Positions 9,978-19,003 of a stretch of 64,000 nt of DNA are shown here, one piece after another. The stretch comes from Methylomonas paludis (GTDB taxonomy: Bacteria > Pseudomonadota > Gammaproteobacteria > Methylococcales > Methylomonadaceae), in contig NZ_CP073754.1 of the NCBI RefSeq assembly GCF_018734325.1, forward strand, positions 3,162,001-3,226,000. The letters are read 5' to 3'. Numbering within the stretch: the first letter of the stretch is position 1; each line of letters starts with the position of its first letter. The notes below the pieces were generated by a model. That model saw only the letters and a list, made by a program, of their open reading frames with translations. It made no database searches and was not told the origin of the DNA. A program made the translations under genes and the position numbers.

Positions 9978-9988
9978 GGGCAAAAACC

Positions 9989-10579
9989 TTAATTGTTATT
10001 ATTTGAATTTGATAACTCGTCCAGAGCCAGATTAAGTTCCAAAACATTAACCCTGGATTCTCCTAAAAAGCCAAATAAGACTGGCCGGATATGAGCTTGT
10101 ATTAATTCTCTTACTTGTAGAACCGATAAATGCCGTGCTTTAGCCACACGGTTTATTTGATAGTGGGCGCTGGCTAGGCTTATCTCCGGATCTAGCCCAC
10201 TGGCGGACGAAGTAGCCAGATCGGCAGGAATCGGCTTGTGCTTATCCGGATCGGCGGATTGCAAAGCCAGCACCCGAGCACTAACTTCCTGGACTAGTGC
10301 CGGATTTAAGGGTCCAAGATTGGAGCCACCCGATAAACCGGCGTTGTATGGAAAGCTACCCGTGGCGGACAACCTTCCCCAAAAGTAATAATCACTACTA
10401 AAGTTCTGGCCTATCAACCGAGAACCAATCAGCTTACCGTCCTTCTCAATCAAACTGCCGTTTGCTTGAACCGGAAAAAACAGCTGGGCGATCCCTGTTA
10501 TTAACAATGGGTAGCCTAAGCCGGTTAATATTAAGAAAAATATAAAGGTGGAGCATAAGGGACGCAGATTATTATTCAT
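9989..10579 (-). CDS. kdpC: KdpC subunit of the potassium P-type ATPase
   Basis: A 196-residue KdpC with one N-terminal membrane anchor (TFIFFLILTGLGYPLLITGI) and a periplasmic domain. The signature GRLSATGSFPYNAGLSGGSN is followed by LGPLNPAL, and ASGLDPEIS comes later. KdpC stabilises the KdpFABC complex and supports high-affinity K+ uptake. A GGAG motif precedes the ATG. The gene follows kdpB by 15 bp and precedes the porin gene almost without a gap. Confidence 0.96.
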   Translation of the reverse strand: MNNNLRPLCSTFIFFLILTGLGYPLLITGIAQLFFPVQANGSLIEKDGKLIGSRLIGQNFSSDYYFWGRLSATGSFPYNAGLSGGSNLGPLNPALVQEVSARVLALQSADPDKHKPIPADLATSSASGLDPEISLASAHYQINRVAKARHLSVLQVRELIQAHIRPVLFGFLGESRVNVLELNLALDELSNSNNNN

Positions 10580-10594
10580 TATTAATACTCCTGA

Positions 10595-12646
10595 TCAGAC
10601 CAGATTAAGAAAACCCAAGATAAGGTCAATGGCCTTGATACAAAGGAAAGGGGTAATCACTCCACCCAAGCCGTATACAAATAAATTCCGCTGTAATAAT
10701 TTGGCAGCACCCAAGGGACGATATTCCACCCCCTGCAGTGCCAGCGGAATCAAGCAGACGATAATCAATGCGTTGAAGATTACAGCAGACTGAATAGCTG
10801 AATGCGGGCTACTTAAGTGCATAATGTTCATGGCACCTAATTGCGGATAAGTCCCTACAAAAGCGGCGGGAATAATAGCGAAATATTTAGCAATATCATT
10901 GGCGATACTGAAGGTAGTCAGAGCGCCACGCGTCATCAGCATTTGCTTGCCGATTTCTACAATCTCGATAAGCTTGGTCGGATTAGAATCCAAATCCACC
11001 ATATTGCCCGCCTCTTTGGCTGCCTGAGTACCTGAATTCATAGCCACCGCGACATCGGCTTGTGCCAATGCCGGGGCATCATTAGTGCCGTCACCGGTCA
11101 TGGCAACAATCTGGCCCTTGCTCTTATGCTGACGAATCAAGGCCAGCTTGGCTTCAGGGGTAGCTTCCGCCAAAAACTCGTCTACCCCTGCTTCAGCGGC
11201 AATTGCAGCGGCAGTTAAGGGATTGTCGCCAGTAATCATAATGGTCTTGATACCCATGCGCCGTAGTTCGGCAAACCGCTCCCGTATGCCGGGTTTGACC
11301 ACATCCTTCAGTTCTATCACACCTAATATAGTGCCGCCATCCGCAACAACCAGGGGTGTACTGCCACTTTGCGCCACTTCCTCGACCTTACGAAACACCT
11401 GTTCAGGAAAGGGATGATTCAAGAATTCCACGTGTCTACGCATGGCATCAACAGCACCTTTACGGATTTGTCGACCAGCCACATCAACACCGCTCATCCG
11501 AGTCTTGGCAGTAAACGGATAAAACTCCCCACGCATTTGCTCCTGACTATGAAATCGCTGCTGAGCCAAAGCCACGATGCTGCGACCCTCCGGGGTCTCA
11601 TCCGCTAAGGAAGCCAGACAAGCCGCATCCGCCAAAAACTTTTCGGAAACGCCGGAGGCGGGATAAAAAGCTGAGGCATGACGATGACCAAAGGTAATAG
11701 TACCGGTTTTATCCAGCAGCAAAATATCGACATCGCCCGCAGCTTCTACAGCGCGGCCTGAGGTGGCAATGACATTGGCTTGTAGCATGCGACTCATACC
11801 CGCTACCCCAATAGCTGATAGCAGACCCCCAATGGTAGTAGGAATCAGGCACACCAACAGCGCAGTGAGTACGGTAATAGTGACCGGTAAACCCTGGACA
11901 CTGGTTTCGGTGCTAAATACGGAAAACGGCAAAATGGTGGCCGTAGCCGTTAAAAATACGAATGTCAAAGCCACCAGCAAGATGGTCAAGGCGATTTCGT
12001 TGGGTGTCTTGCCGCGTTTGGCGGTTTCCACCATCGCGATCATCCGTTCAAGAAAACTGTCACCTGGATTGCTGGAAACACGTACCACCAACCAATCGGA
12101 CAATACCTGTGTACCACCAGTAACTGAACAGAAGTCACCGCCGGATTCGCGGATAACAGGAGCCGATTCGCCGGTAATCGCGCTTTCATCAATCGAAGCT
12201 TCACCTAAAATCACTTCACCATCCGCAGGAATCAAGTCACCGGCTTCGACTAGATAAAGATCACCCTGCCGCAATTTATCTGCCGAGATTAGAGTCCATG
12301 CCGCGTCATTGTTTGCTTCAGCCAATTTTTTAGCCGCTACGGTTTTACGTAAGGAACGTAGCGATGCTGCTTGCGCTTTACTACGACCTTCGGCAAGTGC
12401 TTCTGCAAAATTGGCAAATAGCAGAGTGAACCACAACCACAGGGCTATCGATAAAATAAACATTATTGATTCACCACCACCCACCATGGTCTTAACCAAT
12501 AAAACTGTCGTGCCGAGACTACCGACCAAACAAATAAACATTACCGGGTTGCGCAATTGAACGCGCGGCGACAGTTTACGAAATGACTCCACCAGCGCCG
12601 GCTGAATCAGCTTGGCATCAAATAAGTCGAATTTAGTACGGCTCAT
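10595..12646 (-). CDS. kdpB: KdpB catalytic P-type ATPase subunit
   Basis: This is the ATP-hydrolysing subunit of KdpFABC, about 683 residues. Visible motifs are ITGES (A domain), the phosphorylation site [15 protein letters not shown], and the hinge [10 protein letters not shown]. The KdpB-typical [10 protein letters not shown] membrane segment and the C-terminal span set [13 protein letters not shown] are present. I chose the ATG at 12646, which overlaps the kdpA stop as ATGA and has GGAG upstream. An ATG at 12655 is the alternative. Confidence 0.96.
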   Translation of the reverse strand: MSRTKFDLFDAKLIQPALVESFRKLSPRVQLRNPVMFICLVGSLGTTVLLVKTMVGGGESIMFILSIALWLWFTLLFANFAEALAEGRSKAQAASLRSLRKTVAAKKLAEANNDAAWTLISADKLRQGDLYLVEAGDLIPADGEVILGEASIDESAITGESAPVIRESGGDFCSVTGGTQVLSDWLVVRVSSNPGDSFLERMIAMVETAKRGKTPNEIALTILLVALTFVFLTATATILPFSVFSTETSVQGLPVTITVLTALLVCLIPTTIGGLLSAIGVAGMSRMLQANVIATSGRAVEAAGDVDILLLDKTGTITFGHRHASAFYPASGVSEKFLADAACLASLADETPEGRSIVALAQQRFHSQEQMRGEFYPFTAKTRMSGVDVAGRQIRKGAVDAMRRHVEFLNHPFPEQVFRKVEEVAQSGSTPLVVADGGTILGVIELKDVVKPGIRERFAELRRMGIKTIMITGDNPLTAAAIAAEAGVDEFLAEATPEAKLALIRQHKSKGQIVAMTGDGTNDAPALAQADVAVAMNSGTQAAKEAGNMVDLDSNPTKLIEIVEIGKQMLMTRGALTTFSIANDIAKYFAIIPAAFVGTYPQLGAMNIMHLSSPHSAIQSAVIFNALIIVCLIPLALQGVEYRPLGAAKLLQRNLFVYGLGGVITPFLCIKAIDLILGFLNLV

Positions 12647-14442
12647 GGTTGGCTCCATTGACCATGCGGCCACAAAGCAAAATGTTCCGCGAATGGACCC
12701 AGTACCAACGCAGGAAAATAGGTTAATGCGCCGACAATCAACACCGTGGCTATCAGCAATACAATAAACAAAGCACCGTGAGTGGGTAATGTACCCTCTC
12801 CCGGTAACAGTCTATGCTTCTTGGCCAGCGCGCCGGCAATTGCCAAATATGGGACTATGGAAAAAAAGCGCCCAAACCACAAAGCCACAGCGAGCATGGT
12901 GTTGTAATAGGGCGTATTGGCGGAAAGTCCGGCGAAAGCGCTGCCGTTATTATTGGCTGCCGAAGAAAATGCATAAAGCACTTCACTGAAACCATGCGAC
13001 CCCGGATTCAGAATCCCCAACTTGCCATCCGGCAGCAATATCGATATAGCCGTACCGACCAAAACCAGCAACGGGGTTATCAAAATAGAAATTGAAATCA
13101 TTTTCATTTCATAGCTTTCGATTTTCTTACCTAAATATTCTGGGGTGCGTCCTATCATCAAACCAGAAATAAACACAGCAATGATGGCAAAAATCAGCAT
13201 CCCGACCAAACCCACTCCGACACCACCGAAAACCACTTCACCCACCTGCATCAACCACATACAGACGAATCCGCCAATTGGAGTAAAAGAGTCATGCATG
13301 GCATTAGAGCCTCCGGTACCCGATGCAGTAGTGATGACTGCCCACAAAGCAGAACCATCGCTGCCAAAACGCATTTCCTTGCCCTCCAGATTGCCGCCAC
13401 TTTGATCCAGACCCAAGTGACTAAGCAAGGGATTCCCTGCCTGTTCGGCATACATCGCCACCAAGGCAGAGCCGGCAAACATAAAGACCATAGTAAATAA
13501 AATAGCCCACCCCTGACGTGTATCACCGACGATACGTCCAAAACTGAAACACAAAACCGCCGGGATTAGAAACATTGCCAACATACCGGCGAAATTTGTC
13601 AGCGGGGTGGGGTTCTCGAAAGGATGAGCCGCATTGACGTTAAAAAAGCCACCCCCATTATTACCCATCACTTTGGTGGCATCTAAAGAAGCCGCAGGCC
13701 CCATAGGCAAAATCTGCTTTCTTATAGAAACCGACTCAGTCACGGCTTGCCCGTTAGCATCCTTAATCGGCTGCCCGGTTGCATCCAATTTAGGTGTCTG
13801 ATATTGCGTAACATCCATAGTTTGTATTGCGACAAAGGGTTTAAAATTCTGAATAGCCCCCTGTTGCACAAGAAAAATTGCCAGTATTACTGACAAAGGG
13901 AGTAACACGTAGGTACAGGCGCGCACCATATCTACCCAAAAATTGCCGATAAAGGCTGTCTCATGGCGAGCAAAACCACGGAACAACACAAAAGCCACAC
14001 AAAGCCCGGTAGCCGGTGCAACAAAGTTCAAAAAACCCAGTCCCAGCATTTGCGTCAAATAACTCATCGTAATTTCGCCGGCATAACCCTGCCAACAGGC
14101 TGCAGTGAGGAAGGAAATCGCTGTATTTAATGAGGAGTCGGGGCTGACTGCGCTTAAATCCTGTGGATTTAACGGTAAATCGGCTTGCCAGCGCTGCAAG
14201 GCATAGACCCATAAGGCAGCGAGAGCATTAAATAATACCAATACATAAGCATATTCCTGCCAGTGCATTTCCTTACGCGCATCAATGCGCAAGAGTCTGA
14301 ACAAATACTGTTCGAAAGGTGCCAGCACAGTCAAGAAACCAGATGGTTCCATTGCCGCAGTAATAAAGGCTCCAAGTGGTTTTACTGCAAGCAGTAATAT
14401 CAGTAGAAATACCACTAATAAGCTAATAGCATGGGAACTCAT
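12643..14442 (-). CDS. kdpA: KdpA potassium channel-like subunit
   Basis: KdpA is the K+-selective membrane subunit, here about 599 residues with ten or so hydrophobic spans. Filter-like loops are visible: [52 protein letters not shown] and [12 protein letters not shown]. The start at 14442 (MSSHAISLL) overlaps the kdpF stop in ATGA and has GAGG upstream. An in-frame codon at 14493 would add 17 atypical residues. Confidence 0.96.
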   Translation of the reverse strand: MSSHAISLLVVFLLILLLAVKPLGAFITAAMEPSGFLTVLAPFEQYLFRLLRIDARKEMHWQEYAYVLVLFNALAALWVYALQRWQADLPLNPQDLSAVSPDSSLNTAISFLTAACWQGYAGEITMSYLTQMLGLGFLNFVAPATGLCVAFVLFRGFARHETAFIGNFWVDMVRACTYVLLPLSVILAIFLVQQGAIQNFKPFVAIQTMDVTQYQTPKLDATGQPIKDANGQAVTESVSIRKQILPMGPAASLDATKVMGNNGGGFFNVNAAHPFENPTPLTNFAGMLAMFLIPAVLCFSFGRIVGDTRQGWAILFTMVFMFAGSALVAMYAEQAGNPLLSHLGLDQSGGNLEGKEMRFGSDGSALWAVITTASGTGGSNAMHDSFTPIGGFVCMWLMQVGEVVFGGVGVGLVGMLIFAIIAVFISGLMIGRTPEYLGKKIESYEMKMISISILITPLLVLVGTAISILLPDGKLGILNPGSHGFSEVLYAFSSAANNNGSAFAGLSANTPYYNTMLAVALWFGRFFSIVPYLAIAGALAKKHRLLPGEGTLPTHGALFIVLLIATVLIVGALTYFPALVLGPFAEHFALWPHGQWSQP

Positions 14443-14531
14443 GTGAAATCCTCTGGATTGATCAGTGCAACTATCAAATACACCACCAAACACATAACAA
14501 CCAACAGGCTAATCGTGTATTCAGCTGTCAT
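14439..14531 (-). CDS. kdpF: KdpF small membrane subunit
   Basis: A 30-residue one-span peptide, MTAEYTISLLVVMCLVVYLI followed by [10 protein letters not shown]. This is the standard KdpF pattern of one hydrophobic helix ending in an L-x-x-P-E-x-F tail. It stabilises the KdpFABC complex. Its ATG overlaps the stop of the preceding small ORF, and its stop overlaps the kdpA start, both as ATGA. Confidence 0.9.
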   Translation of the reverse strand: MTAEYTISLLVVMCLVVYLIVALINPEDFT

Positions 14532-14620
14532 TTGCGATTCTCCAAGACATCACAACCTTTGATGAGGAATAGGGCCAAAACCAGAAACAGCAGGTATAAA
14601 GCAAGATAAAAGATATCCAT
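14528..14620 (-). CDS. Small membrane peptide leading the kdp operon
   Basis: A 30-residue ORF, MDIFYLALYLLFLVLALFLI then KGCDVLENRK, with one transmembrane helix and a basic tail. A strong AAGGAG lies 7 nt before the ATG. Its stop codon overlaps the kdpF start (ATGA), so it is the first translated gene of the operon. I recall similar short peptides ahead of kdpF in other proteobacteria, but the function is unknown to me. It could be an extra pump subunit or a leader that couples translation. Confidence 0.75.
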   Translation of the reverse strand: MDIFYLALYLLFLVLALFLIKGCDVLENRK

Positions 14621-14659
14621 TGCATAACTCCTTAAAAAGTAAAGACAATGGATAAATAT

Positions 14660-14699
14660 TAAAGACTTTGAAGTAAAGTTCTCGTAAAGACTTGTCAAC
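14660..14699 (-). promoter_or_regulatory. Direct-repeat operator upstream of the kdp operon (candidate KdpE box)
   Basis: On the minus strand this reads as repeated TCTTTA/ACTTTA units. On the plus strand, TAAAGA/TAAAGT units begin at 14660, 14674 and 14685. The same three units with the same 14- and 11-bp spacing occur upstream of nhaD, with 29 of 40 positions identical. The element lies 40-79 bp before the first ORF of the operon. Tandem half-sites at about 11 bp suit an OmpR-family regulator, so KdpE is the natural candidate. Confidence 0.6.
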
Positions 14700-14765
14700 T
14701 AAAAAGAAACAATCTGCATCGAATTATTAAACAATTATCAAAAACAGACTCAAGGTTCAGGCATT

Positions 14766-14791
14766 AAAAAAGCCGGTTTAACCCGGCTTTT
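14766..14791 (-). terminator. Rho-independent terminator after nhaD
   Basis: Stem AAGCCGG (14770-14776) pairs with CCGGCTT (14783-14789) around a 6-nt loop. On the minus strand the stem is followed by a run of six T. It lies 50 bp beyond the nhaD stop and separates nhaD from the kdp promoter. Confidence 0.85.
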
Positions 14792-14839
14792 AAATCAAAA
14801 CCACCAATTAAATTTAGCGATACTGCTGGATTGGCAACA

Positions 14840-16294
14840 TTAAAAAACACCGCCATTGAGTAAAAACAATGTGCCTATACTGGCAAAAAAACCTAAGAGT
14901 ATGGCCGGCATCCAGCGTAAATGCAGCGTAAAGGTATACCCCTCGCCTTCTTTCATATGTCCTTTCATTAAACCCAATACATGCAAGGCTGGCGCAGAAC
15001 CAATCGCCAATAAACTGCCGCCCACGCCCAAGGTTAAAGTCAATAACAGCCATTGTTGCATCGAAAAAGGCGGATGCATGTTTAACACAGCAAACATTAA
15101 GGTACCGTTATCAATAGACGACGATGATAAACCAATCATGATATTGGCTAAAGTTGGGCTAATTTCTGTAAACAGATAATGAGCCATAGCATCCAAATAA
15201 CCTAAAAAGCTCAATGCTCCCACTATCATCATGGCGCCATAGAAAAATAACAGAGTATCCCAATCAACTCCGGCAATACACTTAAAAACATCAAAGCCCT
15301 TTTTAGAATCAATTGTTTGGCGTGTTTCGGGAATTAAAAAATGACTCAATTTTTCGGATTTAGTTAAATAATACGCAAAGAATTGTAATATCGCTAAGCC
15401 AAACATCATGCCGGCTATGGCCGGCATATCAAAAAAAACATTTGATAAAATGGTCAGACTAAAAGTAAATATAAATATAAAGACAATCCTCTTGCTGCCA
15501 CGCTTTAACGCAGGTGTTTCTTTAGTAAAGACCGGATTTTCTTTAGTCACTGCAAAATGCATTATTGATGCCGGGACTAAAAAATTCACCATACACGGAA
15601 TCGTTAAATTAAAAAACTCAGTAAAATGCAACATATTTTGTTGCCAAACAAAAAAGGTGGAAATCCCCCCCAACGGACTTATTGTCCCTCCGGCATTAGC
15701 GGCAACCACTGCATTCAATCCTGCCAGACCAACGAACTTAGGTTGATCCTTACCTATGACCAAAATGATATAGCCCATCAACAAACCGACAGTCAAACTA
15801 CTAATCACTAGCGACAGCACAAAGGCCAACACGCCGGTAATCCAAAATAATTGCCGATAACTATATTGCCTATTGACTAAAACAATGCGCAAAGCGTCGA
15901 ATATCCCCCGCTCGGTCATAGAATTCAAAAAAGTCATCGATACGGTAATAAATAAAAACAACTCTGCATAAGCTGTTAAATTATTTTGAAAAACCACGGC
16001 AACATTTTTGGCTGAACCATATTCCATACTATAGTAAACAAATATTGATCCCCAAATTAATGCCGAACCCAAAACCATAGGCTTTGCTTTGCTCAATTGA
16101 TGCAAGTCTTCAGTCATTGCAATAGCATAAACAATAAAAGTGACTGCCACCGCAAAATAGCCCACGAAATGATGCTTCAAATCTAATTGTGTTACCGCGC
16201 CGATTTCTTCTGCAAAAACAAAAGACGGCAAAAGACACATTAATATTAAAATAAAGAATTCCCTAATCCTGAAAAGCTTATGTGTGTTTTTCAC
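14840..16294 (-). CDS. nhaD: NhaD-type Na+/H+ antiporter
   Basis: A 484-residue inner-membrane protein with an N-terminal signal-like segment ending FVFAEE and about 12 further hydrophobic spans. Features typical of NhaD (ion transporter superfamily) include VAANAGGTISPLGGISTFF, GVDWDTLLFFYGAMM and SSSSIDNGTLMFAVL. It should export Na+ in exchange for protons. It has its own terminator, and the repeat element at 16410-16449 lies 116-155 bp upstream. The copy before kdp suggests coordinated Na+/K+ control. Confidence 0.93.
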   Translation of the reverse strand: MKNTHKLFRIREFFILILMCLLPSFVFAEEIGAVTQLDLKHHFVGYFAVAVTFIVYAIAMTEDLHQLSKAKPMVLGSALIWGSIFVYYSMEYGSAKNVAVVFQNNLTAYAELFLFITVSMTFLNSMTERGIFDALRIVLVNRQYSYRQLFWITGVLAFVLSLVISSLTVGLLMGYIILVIGKDQPKFVGLAGLNAVVAANAGGTISPLGGISTFFVWQQNMLHFTEFFNLTIPCMVNFLVPASIMHFAVTKENPVFTKETPALKRGSKRIVFIFIFTFSLTILSNVFFDMPAIAGMMFGLAILQFFAYYLTKSEKLSHFLIPETRQTIDSKKGFDVFKCIAGVDWDTLLFFYGAMMIVGALSFLGYLDAMAHYLFTEISPTLANIMIGLSSSSIDNGTLMFAVLNMHPPFSMQQWLLLTLTLGVGGSLLAIGSAPALHVLGLMKGHMKEGEGYTFTLHLRWMPAILLGFFASIGTLFLLNGGVF

Positions 16295-16604
16295 TTGATC
16301 TCACTTATTAACCTTAAAATATAAGCATCTGATTGATAACTATGGTATGACGGGCAAAAGCCTTGCACATCACTTACAGCTTCAATTTGGTTGAACAACC
16401 TTCAAATACTAAAGATTTAGGTATAAAGATTTTGTAAAGATCTGTAAACAAATAAAAAACTCACTGTTTCATATTTAAGAACAATTGAGCAGCGCTGGAT
16501 TTGACTAACAGGACTGATGCCAAGTACTTTCATAGCAAGCACCGGCCGTCCAGAACATTGTAAAGACGCCTGTTAAGGCACGGAGACGAGAACCATCCAG
16601 CAAG
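16295..16604. other. nhaD upstream region
   Basis: This 310-bp AT-rich stretch carries no ORF. Apart from the repeat operator at 16410-16449 it shows only short palindromes, such as TTGGTTGAACAACC near 16387 and GCCTGTTAAGGC near 16568. It must hold the nhaD promoter and the end of the anti-sigma transcript. I cannot assign clear -35 and -10 boxes or a terminator. Confidence 0.5.
16410..16449 (-). promoter_or_regulatory. Direct-repeat operator upstream of nhaD
   Basis: TAAAGA units (plus-strand view) begin at 16410, 16424 and 16435, with a fourth, degenerate TAAACA at 16445. Unit spacing (14 and 11 bp) equals that of the kdp element, and the two 40-bp sequences align without gaps at 29 identical positions. 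This suggests a shared regulator. Confidence 0.6.
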
Positions 16605-17366
16605 CTACTTGGTAAAGCTCAGCTTATTTCTGAGTTCCATCAATTCATTTTTATTCAGATCGGAAACCAACCAATAATTCATATTCTGGAAATTGAAGGC
16701 GAGTACATTAAATCCGTTACGAGTAGTGGCGTACTCCTGCTGTAAGCCATTTTGGTTTTCAGGCCAGATGAAAACATTGATCAAATGCTGTCTGCGCCGA
16801 TACACTAAAGCGGTGACTGGTCTGGCTGCCAAATAATCCAAACGACCGCCAACCAGCGGGTATCCCTGTTCGCTCAGATCTATCACCAGCGGAGAAAAAT
16901 CCAGTTTGCCGTTAAACCAGGGCTTCACAGTATGTTGATCGGAAGATGCCACATCGGTTAAATGCGCCGCCATCAAAGAGCGAATATGGTCGGAAACAAT
17001 TTCATCAACCAAAAGATCAAACCTTGATGCAGGTTGTAATTGATACCCCAGGCTAACCGATAACAATACGATTGAAAATGCTGCCAATGGCTTCAGTAAG
17101 CTCTGTGAGGGCCACAGGTTGATAAATCGACTTTTGGGTTTTTCAGTATTTCCGTCAATTTTTTGCAGAGCAAGGCTAAGGCTATCGGGCACCCGATGGT
17201 AATTCATGCTTTGACGGATGCTATTGCTCAGATTTGTCAGCTGCAATACTTCATTTTGGCAGTGCTTGCAAATTTCCAAATGTGCTTCCACATCCAGAAT
17301 CCGCTGCAAATCTAATTCATTATCCAGATAAGCCGAAATTAAAGAAGCCACTATTTTGCAATTCAT
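16605..17366 (-). CDS. Anti-sigma factor with zinc-finger head (zf-HC2)
   Basis: A 253-residue protein. The N-terminus has the anti-sigma zinc motif H29-x3-C33-x2-C36 (HLEICKHC), with an extra C3. One membrane span follows at about residues 91-110 (LLKPLAAFSIVLLSVSLGYQL), and then a 140-residue presumably periplasmic domain. It should hold the cognate sigma factor at the membrane and release it on an envelope or redox signal. Its ATG overlaps the sigma-factor stop (ATGA), which supports a sigma/anti-sigma pair. The outer domain resembles transmembrane anti-sigma regulators, but I cannot name the inducer. Confidence 0.88.
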   Translation of the reverse strand: MNCKIVASLISAYLDNELDLQRILDVEAHLEICKHCQNEVLQLTNLSNSIRQSMNYHRVPDSLSLALQKIDGNTEKPKSRFINLWPSQSLLKPLAAFSIVLLSVSLGYQLQPASRFDLLVDEIVSDHIRSLMAAHLTDVASSDQHTVKPWFNGKLDFSPLVIDLSEQGYPLVGGRLDYLAARPVTALVYRRRQHLINVFIWPENQNGLQQEYATTRNGFNVLAFNFQNMNYWLVSDLNKNELMELRNKLSFTK

Positions 17367-17935
17367 TGCGATACCTCCCCTCTAAAATGCGGAGCAAGTA
17401 AGCTGCGCATCAAACCACGAGCACGGGCCAATCTAGACATAACAGTACCGACAGGTATTCCTGCAATTCCGGCGATCTCATGATAAGAAAACCCCTCCTG
17501 CTCTCTTAATACCAACACCTCTCTGAATTCAATGGACAGTTCCTGCATGGCTTGGTTGATCAAATCCCGATCCACAGTTTGAAACATGATTTGTTCAGGC
17601 GTCGAATTGTTAACAACTGACTCAGACAATTGATTTAACAGCTCACCATGACCACTCTCTTCATCAAACTCTTCCATTTGCAGATTGTTCTTGGACTTTA
17701 GCCAGGTGTAGCAAGTATTTCTGACTATCGCCAAAAGCCATGCTTTAGCGTCCGCACCTCTAAATCCATCAAAATGTCGAAACGCCTTCATATAACTCTC
17801 TTGAACGATATCTTCGGCGTCCTGATGATTTCGGGTTAACCATTTTGCCAAATTGTAGGCCGCATCCAGGTGTGGAATAGCAATTTGATTGAATCTTTTT
17901 ATCTTGTTTTGCTTAATCAAGGAGCCACCCGCCAA
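17363..17935 (-). CDS. ECF-type RNA polymerase sigma factor
   Basis: A group IV sigma factor of about 190 residues. Region 2 includes DAAYNLAKWLTRNHQDAEDIVQESYMKAFRHF, here cited as residues about 24-55, with DAEDIVQE as its core. Region 4 has SIEFREVLVLREQEGFSYHE and IPVGTVMSRLARAR. No ATG fits the N-terminus. The frame opens with TTG at 17935, and a second TTG at 17920 is preceded by GGTGG and may be the true start. It is followed by its anti-sigma factor and diverges from the metallophosphoesterase-cupredoxin genes, the likely target operon. Confidence 0.9.
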   Translation of the reverse strand: MAGGSLIKQNKIKRFNQIAIPHLDAAYNLAKWLTRNHQDAEDIVQESYMKAFRHFDGFRGADAKAWLLAIVRNTCYTWLKSKNNLQMEEFDEESGHGELLNQLSESVVNNSTPEQIMFQTVDRDLINQAMQELSIEFREVLVLREQEGFSYHEIAGIAGIPVGTVMSRLARARGLMRSLLAPHFRGEVSQ

Positions 17936-17970
17936 AGTTCCATACCTGATATTGACTTGCTTAAGTGTTT

Positions 17971-18015
17971 ATTTATTCCCAATAACGCATTTATTTGTAA
18001 ACGTCGGGAATAAAT
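17971..18015. promoter_or_regulatory. Inverted GGGAATAAAT pair in the divergent ECF promoter region
   Basis: GGGAATAAAT occurs at 18006-18015 on the plus strand and, exactly repeated, at 17980-17971 on the minus strand, pointing to each divergent gene. GGGAAT resembles ECF -35 elements. Downstream, CGGT (plus, 16 bp on) and GTC (minus, 18 bp on) could serve as -10 elements. Autoregulation plus target activation by the adjacent ECF factor is inference. Confidence 0.5.
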
Positions 18016-18080
18016 TGGCAACCTAAACGGTAGAGAAGTAATGAATTCAGTTAACTTTACAACAATCTGGAGCTTTTGTT

Positions 18081-19003
18081 ATGCGAGACAAGATAAATCG
18101 AAGAGATTTTATAAAACTGGCTGGTATCGGTGGGGTGGTTTTTGCTTCCGGCCTGGGATTTGATGCCATCGCCAAAGCACAACATGGCAAGCTCTCCCCC
18201 CCCCGGATATCAGGACTTCTTCTTTGTCCAACTTTCCGATACCCATTGGATTCAATGGCCCGCTCATCAATCCCAATGCCGATCAGACCTTACTCAAAGC
18301 AATTGAAAGTATTAATCGTTTAAAGCATCAGCCGGATTTTATTGTTTTCACCGGCGATTTAACCCACACTACCGACGATCCGCAAGAAAGACGGCTACGA
18401 ATGCAGGCGTTTCGAAAAATTATAAGTAATCTGCACGTCAAAAATATCAAATTTTTACCGGGCGAACATGACGCATCCCTGGATAAAGGTGCCGCCTATC
18501 AAGAGTTTTTCGGCGATTTACATTATAGCTTCGACCACAAAGGCATTCATTTCATCGCACTGGATAATGTCTCCGATCCGAAAGCGCTACTAGGACCAGC
18601 CCAATTAGATTGGCTAAAAGCCGATCTTGCTCAACAACATACCGATGCACCTATCGTTGTGTTAACTCATCGTCCACTTTTTGATTTGTACCCACAATGG
18701 GACTGGAATACCCGAGATGGTCAGTCGGCACTGGATTTATTGCTGCCTTTCACTAATGTGGCAATTTTTTATGGACATATCCATCAGGAACATATTCATA
18801 CCACTGAACATATCATCCATTACGGCGCAAAATCGTTGATATTTCCTTTACCTGCACCTGGCTTGGCGCCTAAGCGTGCACCAATTCCCTGGAAAGTAGA
18901 CCAACCTTATGCTGGTTTAGGCTATAGAAATATTGAGTCTTATTCAAAACAGAAAACCTACTCAATTGACGAGATAGCTATCAGCGCAGGAGAATTGATA
19001 TGA
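18081..19003 (+). pseudogene. Tat-exported metallophosphoesterase, interrupted by two frameshifts
   Basis: The ATG at 18081 opens a twin-arginine signal (MRDKINRRDFIKLAGIGG). Family motifs then appear in three successive frames. The signal is in the first. YQDFFFVQLSDTHW, with the metal motif D-x-H, is in the second, entered at a run of nine C at 18196-18204. GFNGPLINPNAD onward is in the third, entered near 18245. The third frame holds the rest: FTGDLTH, LPGEHDAS, LTHRPLF and FYGHIHQEH, completing a calcineurin-like site. Homopolymer-length changes at the C run and at TGG-ATTC would restore one frame. It may be a real pseudogene, a phase-variable gene or a sequencing error. Its stop overlaps the cupredoxin start. 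Confidence 0.8.

Noticed and set aside
15408-15746. Long antisense ORFs inside nhaD, kdpD, mtdB and cusA
   Set aside because: They mirror well-supported genes, lack motifs and ribosome-binding sites; shadows of codon bias.
18224-19003. Separate 259-residue phosphoesterase starting at 18224
   Set aside because: That start skips the D-x-H metal motif, which is readable just upstream in another frame; treated as part of the frameshifted gene.
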